The notes: a model not told the origin generated them from the letters alone. DNA of 64,000 nucleotides from Pantoea sp. Ap-967 (GCF_011752565.1 NZ_VWXK01000015.1:62001-126000), one strand, 5' to 3'; shown: positions 17,809-26,772, counted from the stretch's first letter. Made by a program: numbers and translations.

Positions 17809-18351
17809 GTGCCTAGCCATCCGACCCGCCATACCATCGCCCGCCAATGGCAATTGCTCAAGCTCCTGCCCGACCGTCACCCGGGGATGAGTTCGACGCA
17901 GCTGCAGGCCGCGTTGTCGCTGTCAGGGCACAAGACCAGCAAGCGCACGGTCGAGCGCGACCTCAATGAACTGGCGACCTTGTTCCCGCTGCATTGCAAC
18001 AGCAAGGGCATGCCCTATGGCTGGTACTGGCAACCGGGCCTGAGCCTGGACCAGGCCCAGCAGTTGCAACCCGACGTGCTTTCGCCTTCGCAATGGATCG
18101 AGCTGCGTGCCTGGGTCGACGATGGCCTGGCCCGGCGCCTGGAAGACCAGCCCCTGTCCGAAGACATGCACCTGGCCCCCCACGACAACGGCGGCGCGAT
18201 GCTGGCGGCCACGGTCGAGGACAGCCGCGCACTGATGGGCTGGCTGTTGTCCCAGGCGGGGTCCATTCGGGTGAAGGCGCCGGAAACCTTGCGCATGTCG
18301 ATGGTCGAGCAACTGCGCCAGAGCCTGGCGCTGAACGACGACGGTTTCTGA
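17809..18351 (+). CDS. YafY-like helix-turn-helix regulator without a WYL domain
   Basis: 180 aa from GTG at 17809, which has AAGGA nine bases upstream. The N-terminal winged helix (RQWQLLKLLPDRHPGMSSTQL, then SKRTVERDLNELATLFPL) is that of YafY/WYL regulators, and the end (LMGWLLSQAGSIRVKAPETLR) resembles their WCX tail. The ligand-sensing WYL domain normally between them is not seen; only about 70 residues join the two parts. Possibly a naturally short form. Nothing nearby suggests its target. Confidence 0.75.
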   Translation: MPSHPTRHTIARQWQLLKLLPDRHPGMSSTQLQAALSLSGHKTSKRTVERDLNELATLFPLHCNSKGMPYGWYWQPGLSLDQAQQLQPDVLSPSQWIELRAWVDDGLARRLEDQPLSEDMHLAPHDNGGAMLAATVEDSRALMGWLLSQAGSIRVKAPETLRMSMVEQLRQSLALNDDGF

Positions 18352-18428
18352 GCCGGCACAGGGCACGATTGCTTAAGCCTGGCGCTTTACCTACGCTAGG
18401 GGCCTTTCCTCAGCCATGAGACAGGGCC

Positions 18429-19076
18429 ATGTCAGAACACCAAACCGCAGGCGAAGGCCGCTTCAACAGCACTGAAATCCGCATTCTCGGTGCCCTGATT
18501 GAAAAGCAGGCCACCAGCCCGGAAAGCTACCCGCTGACCCTCAACGCCCTGGTGCTGGCCTGTAACCAGAAGACCAGCCGGGAGCCGGTGATGAATCTCA
18601 CCCAGGGCCAGGTTGGCCAAGCGCTGCGTGCCCTGGAAAGCCAGGACATGACACGCCTGCAGATGGGCAGCCGGGCCGACCGCTGGGAGCAGCGGGTGGA
18701 CAAGGCCCTGGAGCTGGTGCCGGCACAGCTGGTACTGATGGGCCTGATGTTCCTGCGCGGCCCGCAAACCCTCAACGAGCTGCTGACACGCAGCAACCGC
18801 CTGCACGAATTCGATGACACCGAGCAGATCCAGCACCAGCTGGAGCGGCTGATTTCGCGCGACCTGGCCTTGCACCTGCCGCGCCAGGCCGGGCAACGCG
18901 AGGACCGTTACACCCATGCACTGGGCGACCCGGCGGAAATCGAAGCGATTCTGGCAGCCCGCCAGCAGGAAGGCACAACCCGCAGCACAGGCGGCAGTGT
19001 TTCGGAGGAGCGGATCGAAGCGCTTGAAGCGCGGATTGCGGCACTGGAAGCCCGCCTGGCCGAACTGGAGGGCTGA
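18429..19076 (+). CDS. yceH: YceH family (DUF480) protein
   Basis: 215 aa. The DUF480 double winged-helix core is clear: IRILGALIEKQATSPESYPL, LNALVLACNQKTSREPV and QVGQALRALESQ, ending in a coiled coil (EERIEALEARIAALEARLAELE). Function is not established; the fold suggests DNA or protein binding. Stand-alone, convergent with the small gene at 19082. Confidence 0.92.
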   Translation: MSEHQTAGEGRFNSTEIRILGALIEKQATSPESYPLTLNALVLACNQKTSREPVMNLTQGQVGQALRALESQDMTRLQMGSRADRWEQRVDKALELVPAQLVLMGLMFLRGPQTLNELLTRSNRLHEFDDTEQIQHQLERLISRDLALHLPRQAGQREDRYTHALGDPAEIEAILAARQQEGTTRSTGGSVSEERIEALEARIAALEARLAELEG

Positions 19077-19081
19077 GCCGC

Positions 19082-19270
19082 TTAGGGTTCAGGCTTGGGG
19101 AAGTTGCGGCAACTCTTGCGCTCGGCCAGTTCCCGGTCACTGGGGCGCTGGTCGACGAACACGGTGCGGCCGTCGGCGTAGATTTCCAGGTAGCCCCAGT
19201 GCAGGTCCTGCTCCTGCTGCCCGGGCTTGGGGGGGACTAGCCACCAGGGTTCGCGGCTGATCAGGGTCAT
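19082..19270 (-). CDS. Conserved small hypothetical protein
   Basis: 62 aa from ATG at 19270 (AGGAA upstream). Contains two Trp clusters (EPWWLVPPKP and DLHWGYLEIYADG) and a basic Cys-containing tail (RELAERKSCRNF). Coding is supported by the ribosome site and ordinary composition for this genome. Family and role unknown. Convergent with yceH, five bases between stop codons. Confidence 0.65.
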   Translation of the reverse strand: MTLISREPWWLVPPKPGQQEQDLHWGYLEIYADGRTVFVDQRPSDRELAERKSCRNFPKPEP

Positions 19271-19331
19271 GGTGAAATTCCTGAGGGTGTCTGCCGTAAG
19301 CATAGACACCCTCGGGATTTGCTTTGGCAGT

Positions 19332-19417
19332 GCCGGCCCTTTCGCGGGGCAAGCCCGCTCCTACAGGCGATCTGAGGATTACCTGTAGGAGCGGGCTTGC
19401 CCCGCGAAAGGGCCGGC
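19332..19417. repeat. REP pair, 36-bp perfect inverted repeat
   Basis: Arms 19332-19367 and 19382-19417 are exact complements, separated by 14 bases, with the GGGGCAAGCCCGCTCCTACAG core. It starts right after the divergent region of the small gene and ends six bases from the ahpF stop. Confidence 0.9.
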
Positions 19418-19423
19418 CCAGAC

Positions 19424-20986
19424 TTACGCCGGTGCCGAGGTGCGGATCAGGTGGTCGAATGCCGCCAGCGAAGCCTTGGCGCCCTCACCCACCGCAATCA
19501 CGATCTGCTTGTACGGCACGGTGGTCACGTCACCCGCAGCGAACACGCCCGGTATGCTGGTCTGGCCCTTGGCATCGACGATGATTTCGCCACGTGGCGA
19601 CAGCTCGACGGTACCCTTGAGCCAATCGGTGTTCGGCAGCAGGCCGATCTGCACGAAGATGCCTTCCAGCGCCAGGTCATGCACCTGCTCGGTGTTGCGG
19701 TCCTTGTAGCGCAGGCCGGTGACCTTCTCGCCGTCGCCCACCACCTCGGTGGTCAGCGCGCTGGTGATGACCTTGACGTTCGCCAGGCTGTGCAGCTTGC
19801 GCTGCAGCACCGCGTCGGCGCGCAGTTGGCTGTCGAACTCGATCAGCGTCACCTGGGCGACGATACCGGCCAGGTCGATGGCCGCTTCCACGCCGGAGTT
19901 GCCGCCACCAATCACCGCCACGCGCTTGCCCTTGAACAGCGGGCCGTCACAGTGCGGGCAGTAGGCCACGCCACGGGCGCGGTATTGTTGCTCGCCCGGC
20001 ACGTTCATCTCGCGCCAGCGGGCACCGGTGGCCAGGATCACGGTCTTGGCCTTGAGCGAGGCGCCGCTGGCCAGGCGCACTTCGTGCAGGCCGCCATCGG
20101 TTGCCGGGATCAACGCTTCGCCGCGCTGCAGGTTCATGATGTCCACGTCGTACTGCTTGACGTGTTCTTCCAGCGCCGTGGCCAGTTTCGGCCCTTCGGT
20201 TTCCTGCACCGAGATGAAGTTCTCGATGGCCAGGGTGTCGAGCACCTGGCCGCCGAAACGCTCGGCGGCAACGCCAGTGCGGATGCCTTTACGGGCGGCG
20301 TAGATGGCCGCTGCAGCGCCGGCAGGGCCGCCGCCAACCACCAGCACGTCGAAGGCGTCCTTGGCGTTGATCTTCTCGGCCTGGCGGCTACCGGCGCTAG
20401 TGTCGATCTTGCCGAGGATTTCCTCCAGGCCCATGCGGCCCTGGCCGAACAGTTCACCGTTGAGGTAGATGCTCGGCACCGCCATGATCTTGCGCGATTC
20501 CACTTCGTCCTGGAACAGCGCGCCGTCAATGGCCACGTGGCGCACATTGGGGTTGAGCACGGCCATCAGGTTCAGCGCCTGAACCACGTCCGGGCAGTTC
20601 TGGCACGACAGCGAGAAGTAGGTTTCAAAGGTGAATTCACCTTCCAGGGCCTGGATCTGCTCGATCACCTCGGTGCTGGCCTTCGATGGGTGGCCGCCGA
20701 CTTGCAACAGCGCCAGTACCAGCGAGGTGAATTCGTGGCCCATGGGGATGCCGGCGAAGCGCAGGCTAATGTCGGCACCCGGGCGGTTCAGCGAGAACGA
20801 AGGGCGACGGGCGTCGGTGCCGTCCGCGCTGAAGGTAATAAGGTTTGACAGGCCGGCGATTTCCACCAGCAGGTCGTGCAATTCGCGGGACTTCGCGCCG
20901 TCGTCGAGGGAGGCAACGATCTCGATCGGCTGGGTGACCCGCTCCAGGTAGGTTTTCAGTTGCGATTTAAGCGTGGCGTCCAACAT
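19424..20986 (-). CDS. ahpF: Alkyl hydroperoxide reductase subunit F
   Basis: 520 aa, normal AhpF length. N-terminal tandem thioredoxin-like domain with redox pair SCQNCPD; then an FAD/NADH reductase domain with GGGPAGAAAAIYAARKG, active CPHCDGP pair and GGGNSGVEAAIDLAG NAD site. It takes electrons from NADH to reduce AhpC. The start at 20986 (AAGGAA upstream) gives the family N-terminus MLDATLKSQLKTYLERV. Downstream of ahpC in the same direction, but a terminator hairpin lies between them. Confidence 0.97.
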   Translation of the reverse strand: MLDATLKSQLKTYLERVTQPIEIVASLDDGAKSRELHDLLVEIAGLSNLITFSADGTDARRPSFSLNRPGADISLRFAGIPMGHEFTSLVLALLQVGGHPSKASTEVIEQIQALEGEFTFETYFSLSCQNCPDVVQALNLMAVLNPNVRHVAIDGALFQDEVESRKIMAVPSIYLNGELFGQGRMGLEEILGKIDTSAGSRQAEKINAKDAFDVLVVGGGPAGAAAAIYAARKGIRTGVAAERFGGQVLDTLAIENFISVQETEGPKLATALEEHVKQYDVDIMNLQRGEALIPATDGGLHEVRLASGASLKAKTVILATGARWREMNVPGEQQYRARGVAYCPHCDGPLFKGKRVAVIGGGNSGVEAAIDLAGIVAQVTLIEFDSQLRADAVLQRKLHSLANVKVITSALTTEVVGDGEKVTGLRYKDRNTEQVHDLALEGIFVQIGLLPNTDWLKGTVELSPRGEIIVDAKGQTSIPGVFAAGDVTTVPYKQIVIAVGEGAKASLAAFDHLIRTSAPA

Positions 20987-21015
20987 ACGGGCGATTCCTT
21001 TTTCAAAACTCGGAT

Positions 21016-21051
21016 ACAAAAACGCCCAGGCGAGGTCGCCCGGGCGCTTTT
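21016..21051 (-). terminator. Intrinsic terminator/attenuator between ahpC and ahpF
   Basis: On the minus strand an 11-bp GC-rich stem (21046-21036 with 21033-21023, one G-U type mismatch, 2-base loop) is followed by a run of five T. It lies in the 125-bp gap after ahpC and before ahpF, so most ahpC transcripts would stop here and ahpF would get partial read-through or its own promoter. Confidence 0.7.
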
Positions 21052-21111
21052 ACGGGGCGGTAGGTACTTCAGCTTTGGCGGCTGTCCACCGCCCGCGGGG
21101 TGCGCATCGGC

Positions 21112-21675
21112 TTAGATCTTGCCGACCAGGTCCAGCGAAGGCGCGAGGGTCGCTTCGCCTTCTTTCCACTTGGCTGGGCACACTTCGCCTGGGTGAGCGG
21201 CAACGTACTGGGCAGCTTTCACTTTACGCAGCAGCTCGGCAGCATCGCGGCCTACACCACCGTCGTTCAGTTCAACGATTTTGATCTGGCCTTCCGGGTT
21301 GATCACGAAGGTACCGCGATCGGCCAGGCCGGCTTCTTCGATCAGCACGTCGAAGTTGCGCGAGATGACGTGGGTCGGGTCACCGATCAGTGGGTACTGG
21401 ATCTTGCCGATGGTGTCCGAGGTGTCGTGCCAGGCTTTGTGGGTGAAGTGGGTGTCGGTGGACACGCCGTAGATTTCCACGCCCAGTTTCTGGAATTCGG
21501 CGTAGTTGTCGGCGAGGTCACCCAGTTCGGTCGGGCAGACGAAGGTGAAGTCGGCTGGGTAGAAGAACACGACGGACCACTTGCCTTTCAGGTCGGCTTC
21601 GCTGACCTGCACGAACTCGCCCTTGTGGTAGGCAGTGGCGTTGAACGGTTTGACCTGGCTGTTGATGATTGGCAT
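21112..21675 (-). CDS. ahpC: Alkyl hydroperoxide reductase subunit C (2-Cys peroxiredoxin)
   Basis: 187 aa. The peroxidatic Cys is in DFTFVCPTELGDLAD and the resolving Cys in HPGEVCPAKW near the C-terminus, as in bacterial AhpC. It reduces H2O2, organic peroxides and peroxynitrite in the cytoplasm, and is re-reduced by AhpF. Start ATG follows GAAGGAGCG. OxyR control is usual in Pseudomonas, but I could not align a convincing OxyR site upstream. Confidence 0.98.
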   Translation of the reverse strand: MPIINSQVKPFNATAYHKGEFVQVSEADLKGKWSVVFFYPADFTFVCPTELGDLADNYAEFQKLGVEIYGVSTDTHFTHKAWHDTSDTIGKIQYPLIGDPTHVISRNFDVLIEEAGLADRGTFVINPEGQIKIVELNDGGVGRDAAELLRKVKAAQYVAAHPGEVCPAKWKEGEATLAPSLDLVGKI

Positions 21676-21860
21676 GAGAGACGCTCCTTCATGGGGTTGG
21701 AATCAGTTGATGGAGAGAATCCTAACCGCTGCTCCCGACAAAGGCTCATTGGCAAAGCTCATGCTGGTGATTGGTTTTGGCTATAACCGGAGATAATTAA
21801 TAGAAGGGAATGGGCTGAGCAAAGGATTGCGCACCGCGCCCCCTTTGCAGTGGAGCCTGC

Positions 21861-21970
21861 TGTGGGAGCGGCCTTGCGTCGCGAAAGGGCCGCACAGCGG
21901 CCCCAGGCGATATCGTCAGGGCACCTGGGGCTGCGTTGCAGCCCTTTCGCGACGCAAGGCCGCTCCCACA
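21861..21970. repeat. REP pair of a third subtype, 30-bp inverted repeat
   Basis: Arms 21861-21890 and 21941-21970 are perfect complements with the core GCGGCCTTGCGTCGCGAAAG, differing from the other two REP subtypes in the window. It lies between the ahpC promoter side and the gor stop codon. Confidence 0.9.
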
Positions 21971-21974
21971 TGGA

Positions 21975-23330
21975 TCAGCGGGTGGCGGTGCGCATGGTGA
22001 CGAATTCTTCGGCGGCCGTGGGGTGCACGCCGATGGTTTCGTCGAACTGCTGCTTGGTGGCACCAGCCTTCAAGGCCACGCCCAGGCCCTGGATGATCTC
22101 GCCGGCATCCGGCCCGACCATGTGGCAACCCAGCACCTTGTCGGTTTCGGCATCGACCACCAGCTTCATCAGGGTTTTTTCCTGAATGTCGGTGAGGGTC
22201 AGCTTCATGGCGCGGAAGCGGCTTTCGAAGACCTGCACCTTGTGCCCAGCTTCCAGCGCCTGCTCTTCGGTCAGGCCCACGGTGCCGATCGGCGGCTGGC
22301 TGAACACGGCGGTCGGGATGTTCTGGTAGTCCACCGGGCGGTACTGCTCGGGCTTGAACAGGCGCCGCGCCACGGCCATGCCCTCGGCCAGGGCCACGGG
22401 GGTGAGTTGGACACGGCCAATCACATCACCGATGGCCAGTACCGAAGGGGCAGTGGTCTGGTATTGGTCGTCGACGCGGATATAGCCACGCGCGTCCAGC
22501 TCCACGCCGGTGTTCTCCAGGCCCAGGTTGTCGAGCATCGGCCGCCGGCCAGTGGCGTAGAACACGCAATCGGCCAACAGTTCGCGGCCATCCTTGAGGG
22601 TAGCCTTCAAGGTGCCATCTTCGAGCTTGTCGATGCGCTGGATATCGGCGTTGAATTGCAGGTTCAGGCCGCGTTTTTCCAATTCTTCCTTGAGGTGGGT
22701 GCGCACCGAGCCGTCAAAGCCGCGCAGGAACAGGTCGCCGCGGTACAGCAAGGTGGTATCGGCGCCCAGGCCCTGGAAGATGCCCGCGAACTCGACGGCG
22801 ATATAACCGCCCCCGACCACCAGCACCCGGCGTGGCAGTTCCTTGAGGTAGAAGGCCTCGTTGGAGGTGATCGCCAGTTCCTTGCCCGGGATGTCCGGAA
22901 CCTGCGGCCAGCCGCCGGTGGCGATGAGGATATGCTCGGCGCTGTAGCGCTGGCCGTGCACTTCCACTTCGTTGGCGCCAGTGATGCGCGCATGGCCTTG
23001 CAGCAAGGTCACGCCGCTGTTCACCAGCAAGTTGCGGTAGATGCCGTTGAGGCGTTCGATCTCGCGGTTCTTGTTGGCAATCAGCGTGCCCCAGTCGAAG
23101 TGGCCTTCTTCCAGGGTCCAGCCGAAGCCGGCAGCTTGTTCCAGTTCGTCGGCAACGTGGGCGCCGTACACCAGCAGTTTTTTCGGCACGCAGCCAACGT
23201 TGACACAGGTGCCGCCCAGGTAGCGGCTTTCGGCCACTGCCACTTTCGCACCGAAGCCTGCAGCGAAGCGCGCCGCGCGCACGCCGCCGGAACCGGCGCC
23301 AATCACGAACAGATCAAAATCGTAGGCCAT
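21975..23330 (-). CDS. gor: Glutathione-disulfide reductase
   Basis: 451 aa. N-terminal FAD motif VIGAGSGGVRAARFAA, redox-active disulfide GGTCVNVGCVPKK, NADPH-binding VVGGGYIAVEFAG and C-terminal catalytic HPTAAEEFVTM. These identify glutathione reductase rather than other disulfide reductases. It keeps glutathione reduced with NADPH. The start at 23330 follows AAGGAG. Confidence 0.95.
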   Translation of the reverse strand: MAYDFDLFVIGAGSGGVRAARFAAGFGAKVAVAESRYLGGTCVNVGCVPKKLLVYGAHVADELEQAAGFGWTLEEGHFDWGTLIANKNREIERLNGIYRNLLVNSGVTLLQGHARITGANEVEVHGQRYSAEHILIATGGWPQVPDIPGKELAITSNEAFYLKELPRRVLVVGGGYIAVEFAGIFQGLGADTTLLYRGDLFLRGFDGSVRTHLKEELEKRGLNLQFNADIQRIDKLEDGTLKATLKDGRELLADCVFYATGRRPMLDNLGLENTGVELDARGYIRVDDQYQTTAPSVLAIGDVIGRVQLTPVALAEGMAVARRLFKPEQYRPVDYQNIPTAVFSQPPIGTVGLTEEQALEAGHKVQVFESRFRAMKLTLTDIQEKTLMKLVVDAETDKVLGCHMVGPDAGEIIQGLGVALKAGATKQQFDETIGVHPTAAEEFVTMRTATR

Positions 23331-23370
23331 GTATTCAGTCTCCTTGGCAGGCGCCCAGCATAACGCACTG

Positions 23371-23489
23371 GGGCCGCTTTGCGCCCCTTCGCGGGGCAAG
23401 CCCGCTCCTACAGGTTGTGTGCAAATCTTGGGATTTGCACCGGCCGTGTAGGAGCGGGCTTGCCCCGCGAAGGGCCGCAAAGCGGCCCC
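23371..23489. repeat. REP pair with nested palindrome
   Basis: Outer arms 23371-23412 and 23447-23489 pair over about 40 bases (core GGGGCAAGCCCGCTCCTACA). The spacer holds its own palindrome, GTGCAAATC-TTG-GGATTTGCAC. It separates gor from the upstream galU gene. Confidence 0.88.
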
Positions 23490-23510
23490 AGCCATCAGCA
23501 ACAGCGTGAA

Positions 23511-24350
23511 TCAGTAAGCCTTGCCAGCCTTGTAGAAGTGCTCGAAGCAGAAGTTGGTCGCTTCGATGTAGCCTTCAGCGCCACCGCAGTCGAAACGCTT
23601 GCCCTTGAACTTGTAGGCAATCACGTTGCCTTCAGCGGCCTGCTTCATCAGCGCGTCGGTGATCTGGATCTCGCCACCCTTGCCCGGCTCGGTTTGTTCG
23701 ATCTTCTCGAAGATGTCCGGGGTCAGGATGTAACGGCCGATGATCGCCAGGTTCGACGGTGCGTCTTCAGGCTTGGGCTTCTCGACCATGGCGTCGACAC
23801 GGAAGATGCCGTCCTTGATCTCTTCACCGGCGATAACGCCGTACTTGTTGGTTTCCTGCGGGTCGACTTCCTGGATGGCGACGATCGAGCAGCGGTACTT
23901 CTTGTACAGCGCAACCATTTGCGCGAGCACGCCGTCGCCGTCGAGGTTGACGCACAGGTCATCGGCCAGCACCACGGCGAACGGTTCGTCACCGATCAGT
24001 GGGCGGCCGGTCAGGATGGCGTGGCCCAGGCCTTTCATTTCGGTCTGACGGGTGTAGGAGAACGAGCACTCGTCGAGCAGGCGGCGGATACCGACCAGGT
24101 ATTTTTCCTTGTCGGTGCCTTTGATCTGGGTTTCCAGCTCGTAGCTGATGTCGAAGTGGTCTTCCAGCGCACGCTTGCCGCGGCCGGTAACGATGGAAAT
24201 CTCGTTCAGGCCGGCATCCAGTGCCTCTTCAACGCCATACTGGATCAGCGGCTTGTTGACCACCGGCAGCATTTCCTTGGGCATGGCTTTGGTAGCAGGC
24301 AGGAAGCGCGTGCCGTAGCCGGCTGCGGGGAACAAGCATTTCTTGATCAT
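23511..24350 (-). CDS. galU: UTP-glucose-1-phosphate uridylyltransferase
   Basis: 279 aa. Nucleotide-binding FPAAGYGTRFLPATKAMPKEM at the N-terminus (the G-X-G-T-R-F signature) and conserved GLGHAILTGRPLIGDEPF and KPKPEDAPSNLAIIGRYIL. It makes UDP-glucose from glucose-1-phosphate and UTP for LPS and exopolysaccharide. The ATG at 24350 has AAGG six bases upstream; an ATG two codons earlier overlaps that site. Confidence 0.96.
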   Translation of the reverse strand: MIKKCLFPAAGYGTRFLPATKAMPKEMLPVVNKPLIQYGVEEALDAGLNEISIVTGRGKRALEDHFDISYELETQIKGTDKEKYLVGIRRLLDECSFSYTRQTEMKGLGHAILTGRPLIGDEPFAVVLADDLCVNLDGDGVLAQMVALYKKYRCSIVAIQEVDPQETNKYGVIAGEEIKDGIFRVDAMVEKPKPEDAPSNLAIIGRYILTPDIFEKIEQTEPGKGGEIQITDALMKQAAEGNVIAYKFKGKRFDCGGAEGYIEATNFCFEHFYKAGKAY

Positions 24351-24545
24351 AAACATCCTTAAACAAAGGCGAGGCCTGTGGAATTCGGCGCAGTCTAATC
24401 AGGCGGCATGCAGCTTACAATGCCCTGCCTGTGGCGACCGCTGCCATCATAGAGAAATCTCAGTGTAGATAGTTCCAAACCGTTCGTGAAAATCACGTCA
24501 TCCGGCCCCTGCACGGGCACGCCGCGCAGGGGCCGGGCGCCATGC

Positions 24546-25460
24546 TCAATGGCCGCTGCCCTGCCCCAGCAACACCCCATCGACCTGCTGGCCATACAGG
24601 TTGACGCCATCATTGGCATGGAACTTCAGCCGCGTTTTCTCGATGGAACCTTCCACCAGGCGCGGGTCCTGCGGGCGCTCGTGGCGGTTGACCCAGGCGG
24701 CCACGTCCCAGGCCTGCTGGTCGCTCAAGGTGCCCGGCTTGCCCAGGGGCATGTTGTACTTGATGAACGAAGCCGCGGTGTTGATCCGGTGCATGCCGGC
24801 CCCCCAGTTGTAGGCGTCCTTGCCCCACAGCGGCGGCATCACGTACTCGCCCGCCACCTTTTGCCCCTGGCCATCGTCACCGTGGCAAATAGCGCATTGC
24901 GCGCGGTACACCTGCTGGCCACGGGCAAAGTCGTAGCCGCCCTTGGGCTGCGGCACGTCGGGGTAGCCGCGGCCGGCAATTTCCACGCCGGTGGGCGCGC
25001 GGGTAGACAACCAATAGGCATACACCGACAACGCCGTCATCTGCGGGCTGTCCGCCGCTGGCGGCTTGCCGTTCATGCTGAACTGGAAACAGCCCTGCAC
25101 GCGCTCGGCATAGGTGTTCACCTTGTCGTTCTTCTTGCGATACGCCGGGTACATCGGGTAGGCACCCCACAGCGGCGCAGAATGCGCCAGGCGCCCCTGG
25201 TCGAGGTGGCAGTTGCTGCAGTTCATGCCGTTGCCCACGGCCTCGGGCATCAGGCGCCGGGTGTCGACGAACAGCGCGTGGCCTTCACGGACCATCTTGC
25301 CAAAGGCGTTGTCCGGCAGTTCGCCCTCGCCTGGGGGCATGAAGCGCGGCGTGGCATCGCCAGCCGGCACCTGCAGTTGGGACTGGTCTGGCATGGCAAT
25401 GGGCACGGCCAAGGCATTGCCCATGGCCAGCAGTAACAGGGTTGGCATCAGGCGCTTCAT
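24546..25460 (-). CDS. tsdA: Di-haem cytochrome c, probable thiosulfate dehydrogenase
   Basis: 304 aa with a signal peptide (about residues 1-18). Two haem sites: CSNCH in NGMNCSNCHLDQG and CAICH in QCAICHGDDGQG. The motifs VQGCFQFSMNG, with a Cys between the haem sites, and NWGAGMHRINTAASFIKYNMPLG match what I recall of TsdA, which oxidises thiosulfate to tetrathionate in the periplasm and uses Cys as an axial haem ligand. Its ATG overlaps the stop of the upstream cytochrome gene (ATGA), the layout of tsdBA in P. stutzeri. Other di-haem oxidases are possible. Confidence 0.78.
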   Translation of the reverse strand: MKRLMPTLLLLAMGNALAVPIAMPDQSQLQVPAGDATPRFMPPGEGELPDNAFGKMVREGHALFVDTRRLMPEAVGNGMNCSNCHLDQGRLAHSAPLWGAYPMYPAYRKKNDKVNTYAERVQGCFQFSMNGKPPAADSPQMTALSVYAYWLSTRAPTGVEIAGRGYPDVPQPKGGYDFARGQQVYRAQCAICHGDDGQGQKVAGEYVMPPLWGKDAYNWGAGMHRINTAASFIKYNMPLGKPGTLSDQQAWDVAAWVNRHERPQDPRLVEGSIEKTRLKFHANDGVNLYGQQVDGVLLGQGSGH

Positions 25461-26107
25461 GGCTGGGCCTCCTGGCGGGCGGGCTGGGCGAAGAACTCGG
25501 CAATCGCCTGGACTTCGGCATCGGTCATGGCCTTGGCCACGCCGACCATCAACTGATTGGGGTCGTTGCGCCGGCTGCCATCGCGCCAGCTATTGAGTTG
25601 CGCCACCAGGTAGGCCGCAGGCTGCCCGGCCAGGGGTGGGAAATGCTCGCCCACACCGCTGCCGCCAGGGCCATGGCATTGCACGCAACCGGGAATCTGC
25701 CGCAGCCAGTCGCCGTACAGGGCCAGGCGCTCGGTGGCATTGCCCGCGATCTGCTGGCGCCGCAGGGGCGGCGCTGGGTCGGCGGGCAGGCTGGCCAGGT
25801 AAGCGCTGACGGCATCTATTTCATCGTCCGTCAGGGCTTTGGCCAGGGGCGCCATCACCGGCTGCTGGCGGCTGCCGCTGCGCCAGTCATGCAATTGCTT
25901 GCTCAGGTAGCCGGCCGGCAAGCCGGCCAGGCGGGGAAAGCCTGCAGCCGGCATGCCCTTGCCGTCAGGCCCATGGCAGCCCAGGCAAGCCATGGCGGCG
26001 GGGCTGGCGCCACCCTGGGTGAATACGTTCTGGCCATCGGCGCCATGCGCCGCGGGCCAGGCCAAGATCAGCAAGCTGCCGATCACGACGCGACTCAACG
26101 GGGTCAT
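25457..26107 (-). CDS. tsdB: Di-haem cytochrome c4-type electron acceptor, TsdB-like
   Basis: 216 aa with a signal peptide ending near AAHGA. Two cytochrome c domains in tandem, haem sites CLGCH and CVQCH, each followed by the PxLAGxPAxYLxxQL pattern of cytochrome c4. It would accept electrons from the downstream TsdA and pass them to the respiratory chain. ATG at 26107 (GGAG seven bases upstream) is preferred to the adjacent GTG at 26110. Confidence 0.8.
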   Translation of the reverse strand: MTPLSRVVIGSLLILAWPAAHGADGQNVFTQGGASPAAMACLGCHGPDGKGMPAAGFPRLAGLPAGYLSKQLHDWRSGSRQQPVMAPLAKALTDDEIDAVSAYLASLPADPAPPLRRQQIAGNATERLALYGDWLRQIPGCVQCHGPGGSGVGEHFPPLAGQPAAYLVAQLNSWRDGSRRNDPNQLMVGVAKAMTDAEVQAIAEFFAQPARQEAQP

Positions 26108-26252
26108 CACGAATCTCCATTTCTTTTGTTATAAGCTTAGGCTTAAAAAACATAAGCAAATGGATACTAGCCCCGTAGGGAAAGCCGCAACAACGCCTGG
26201 GCCGACCAAGGGATGGCAAATGGCCTTTTAACCGCGCATCACTTGCGCCAGA

Positions 26253-26612
26253 TCAACTACCGGAGATGCATTCGGTCACTTGCGTGCGCACATCCCCAGG
26301 GCGCAGTGGGAAATTGTTGAGCCGTTCGTGCAGCTTGATGCTGCTGCCACTGCCGCGCTTGCCGATGTCCACCAACGCTGCCGGCCCCGTGCCGGGGGTG
26401 AGCTTCTGCGGCACGATCAGGCGCAGGCCCTCGCCGTGTTTTTCCTCTTCCAGTGGGCCACGGGACTCGGCCAGGCGCTGCTTCACACAATCGGCGAATT
26501 CACGCGGCGTCTTGCCAGAGATCACTTCCAGGGTTTCCCGCGATTGCTCCAGTTCCGAGACGCTGGCACAACCGCCAAGCGCCAGGCACAACGCCGCCAC
26601 CATCCACTTCAT
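26253..26612 (-). CDS. Putative lipoprotein
   Basis: 119 aa. The N-terminus MKWMVAALCLALGGCASVS has a lipobox (LGGC), so it should be lipid-anchored. The rest is small, soluble-looking, with two further Cys (FADCVK and TECISGS) that could form a disulfide. Start chosen after AGAGGTG. No recognised family; divergent from the DUF1883 gene. Confidence 0.75.
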   Translation of the reverse strand: MKWMVAALCLALGGCASVSELEQSRETLEVISGKTPREFADCVKQRLAESRGPLEEEKHGEGLRLIVPQKLTPGTGPAALVDIGKRGSGSSIKLHERLNNFPLRPGDVRTQVTECISGS

Positions 26613-26772
26613 TTGCAGCACCTCTGCTATCAAGAATGTGTACGACAACGGCAAGGCGCATTTGCTCCGTGCTTTGGCAGATTTATCTACGGCGCGGCGG
26701 CCAAGCGCGGCAGGGCAGGCTCACATCGTGGTATCGTTCGCCTTTGCAGAACCAGACTTTGCGGAGCACCCC

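Noticed and set aside
19397..20848. A 483-codon frame opposite ahpF
   Set aside because: Shadow of ahpF; no ribosome site or recognisable motif.
21676..21800. An OxyR site upstream of ahpC
   Set aside because: ATAG/CTAT-like blocks exist but the spacing does not fit the OxyR tetramer pattern.
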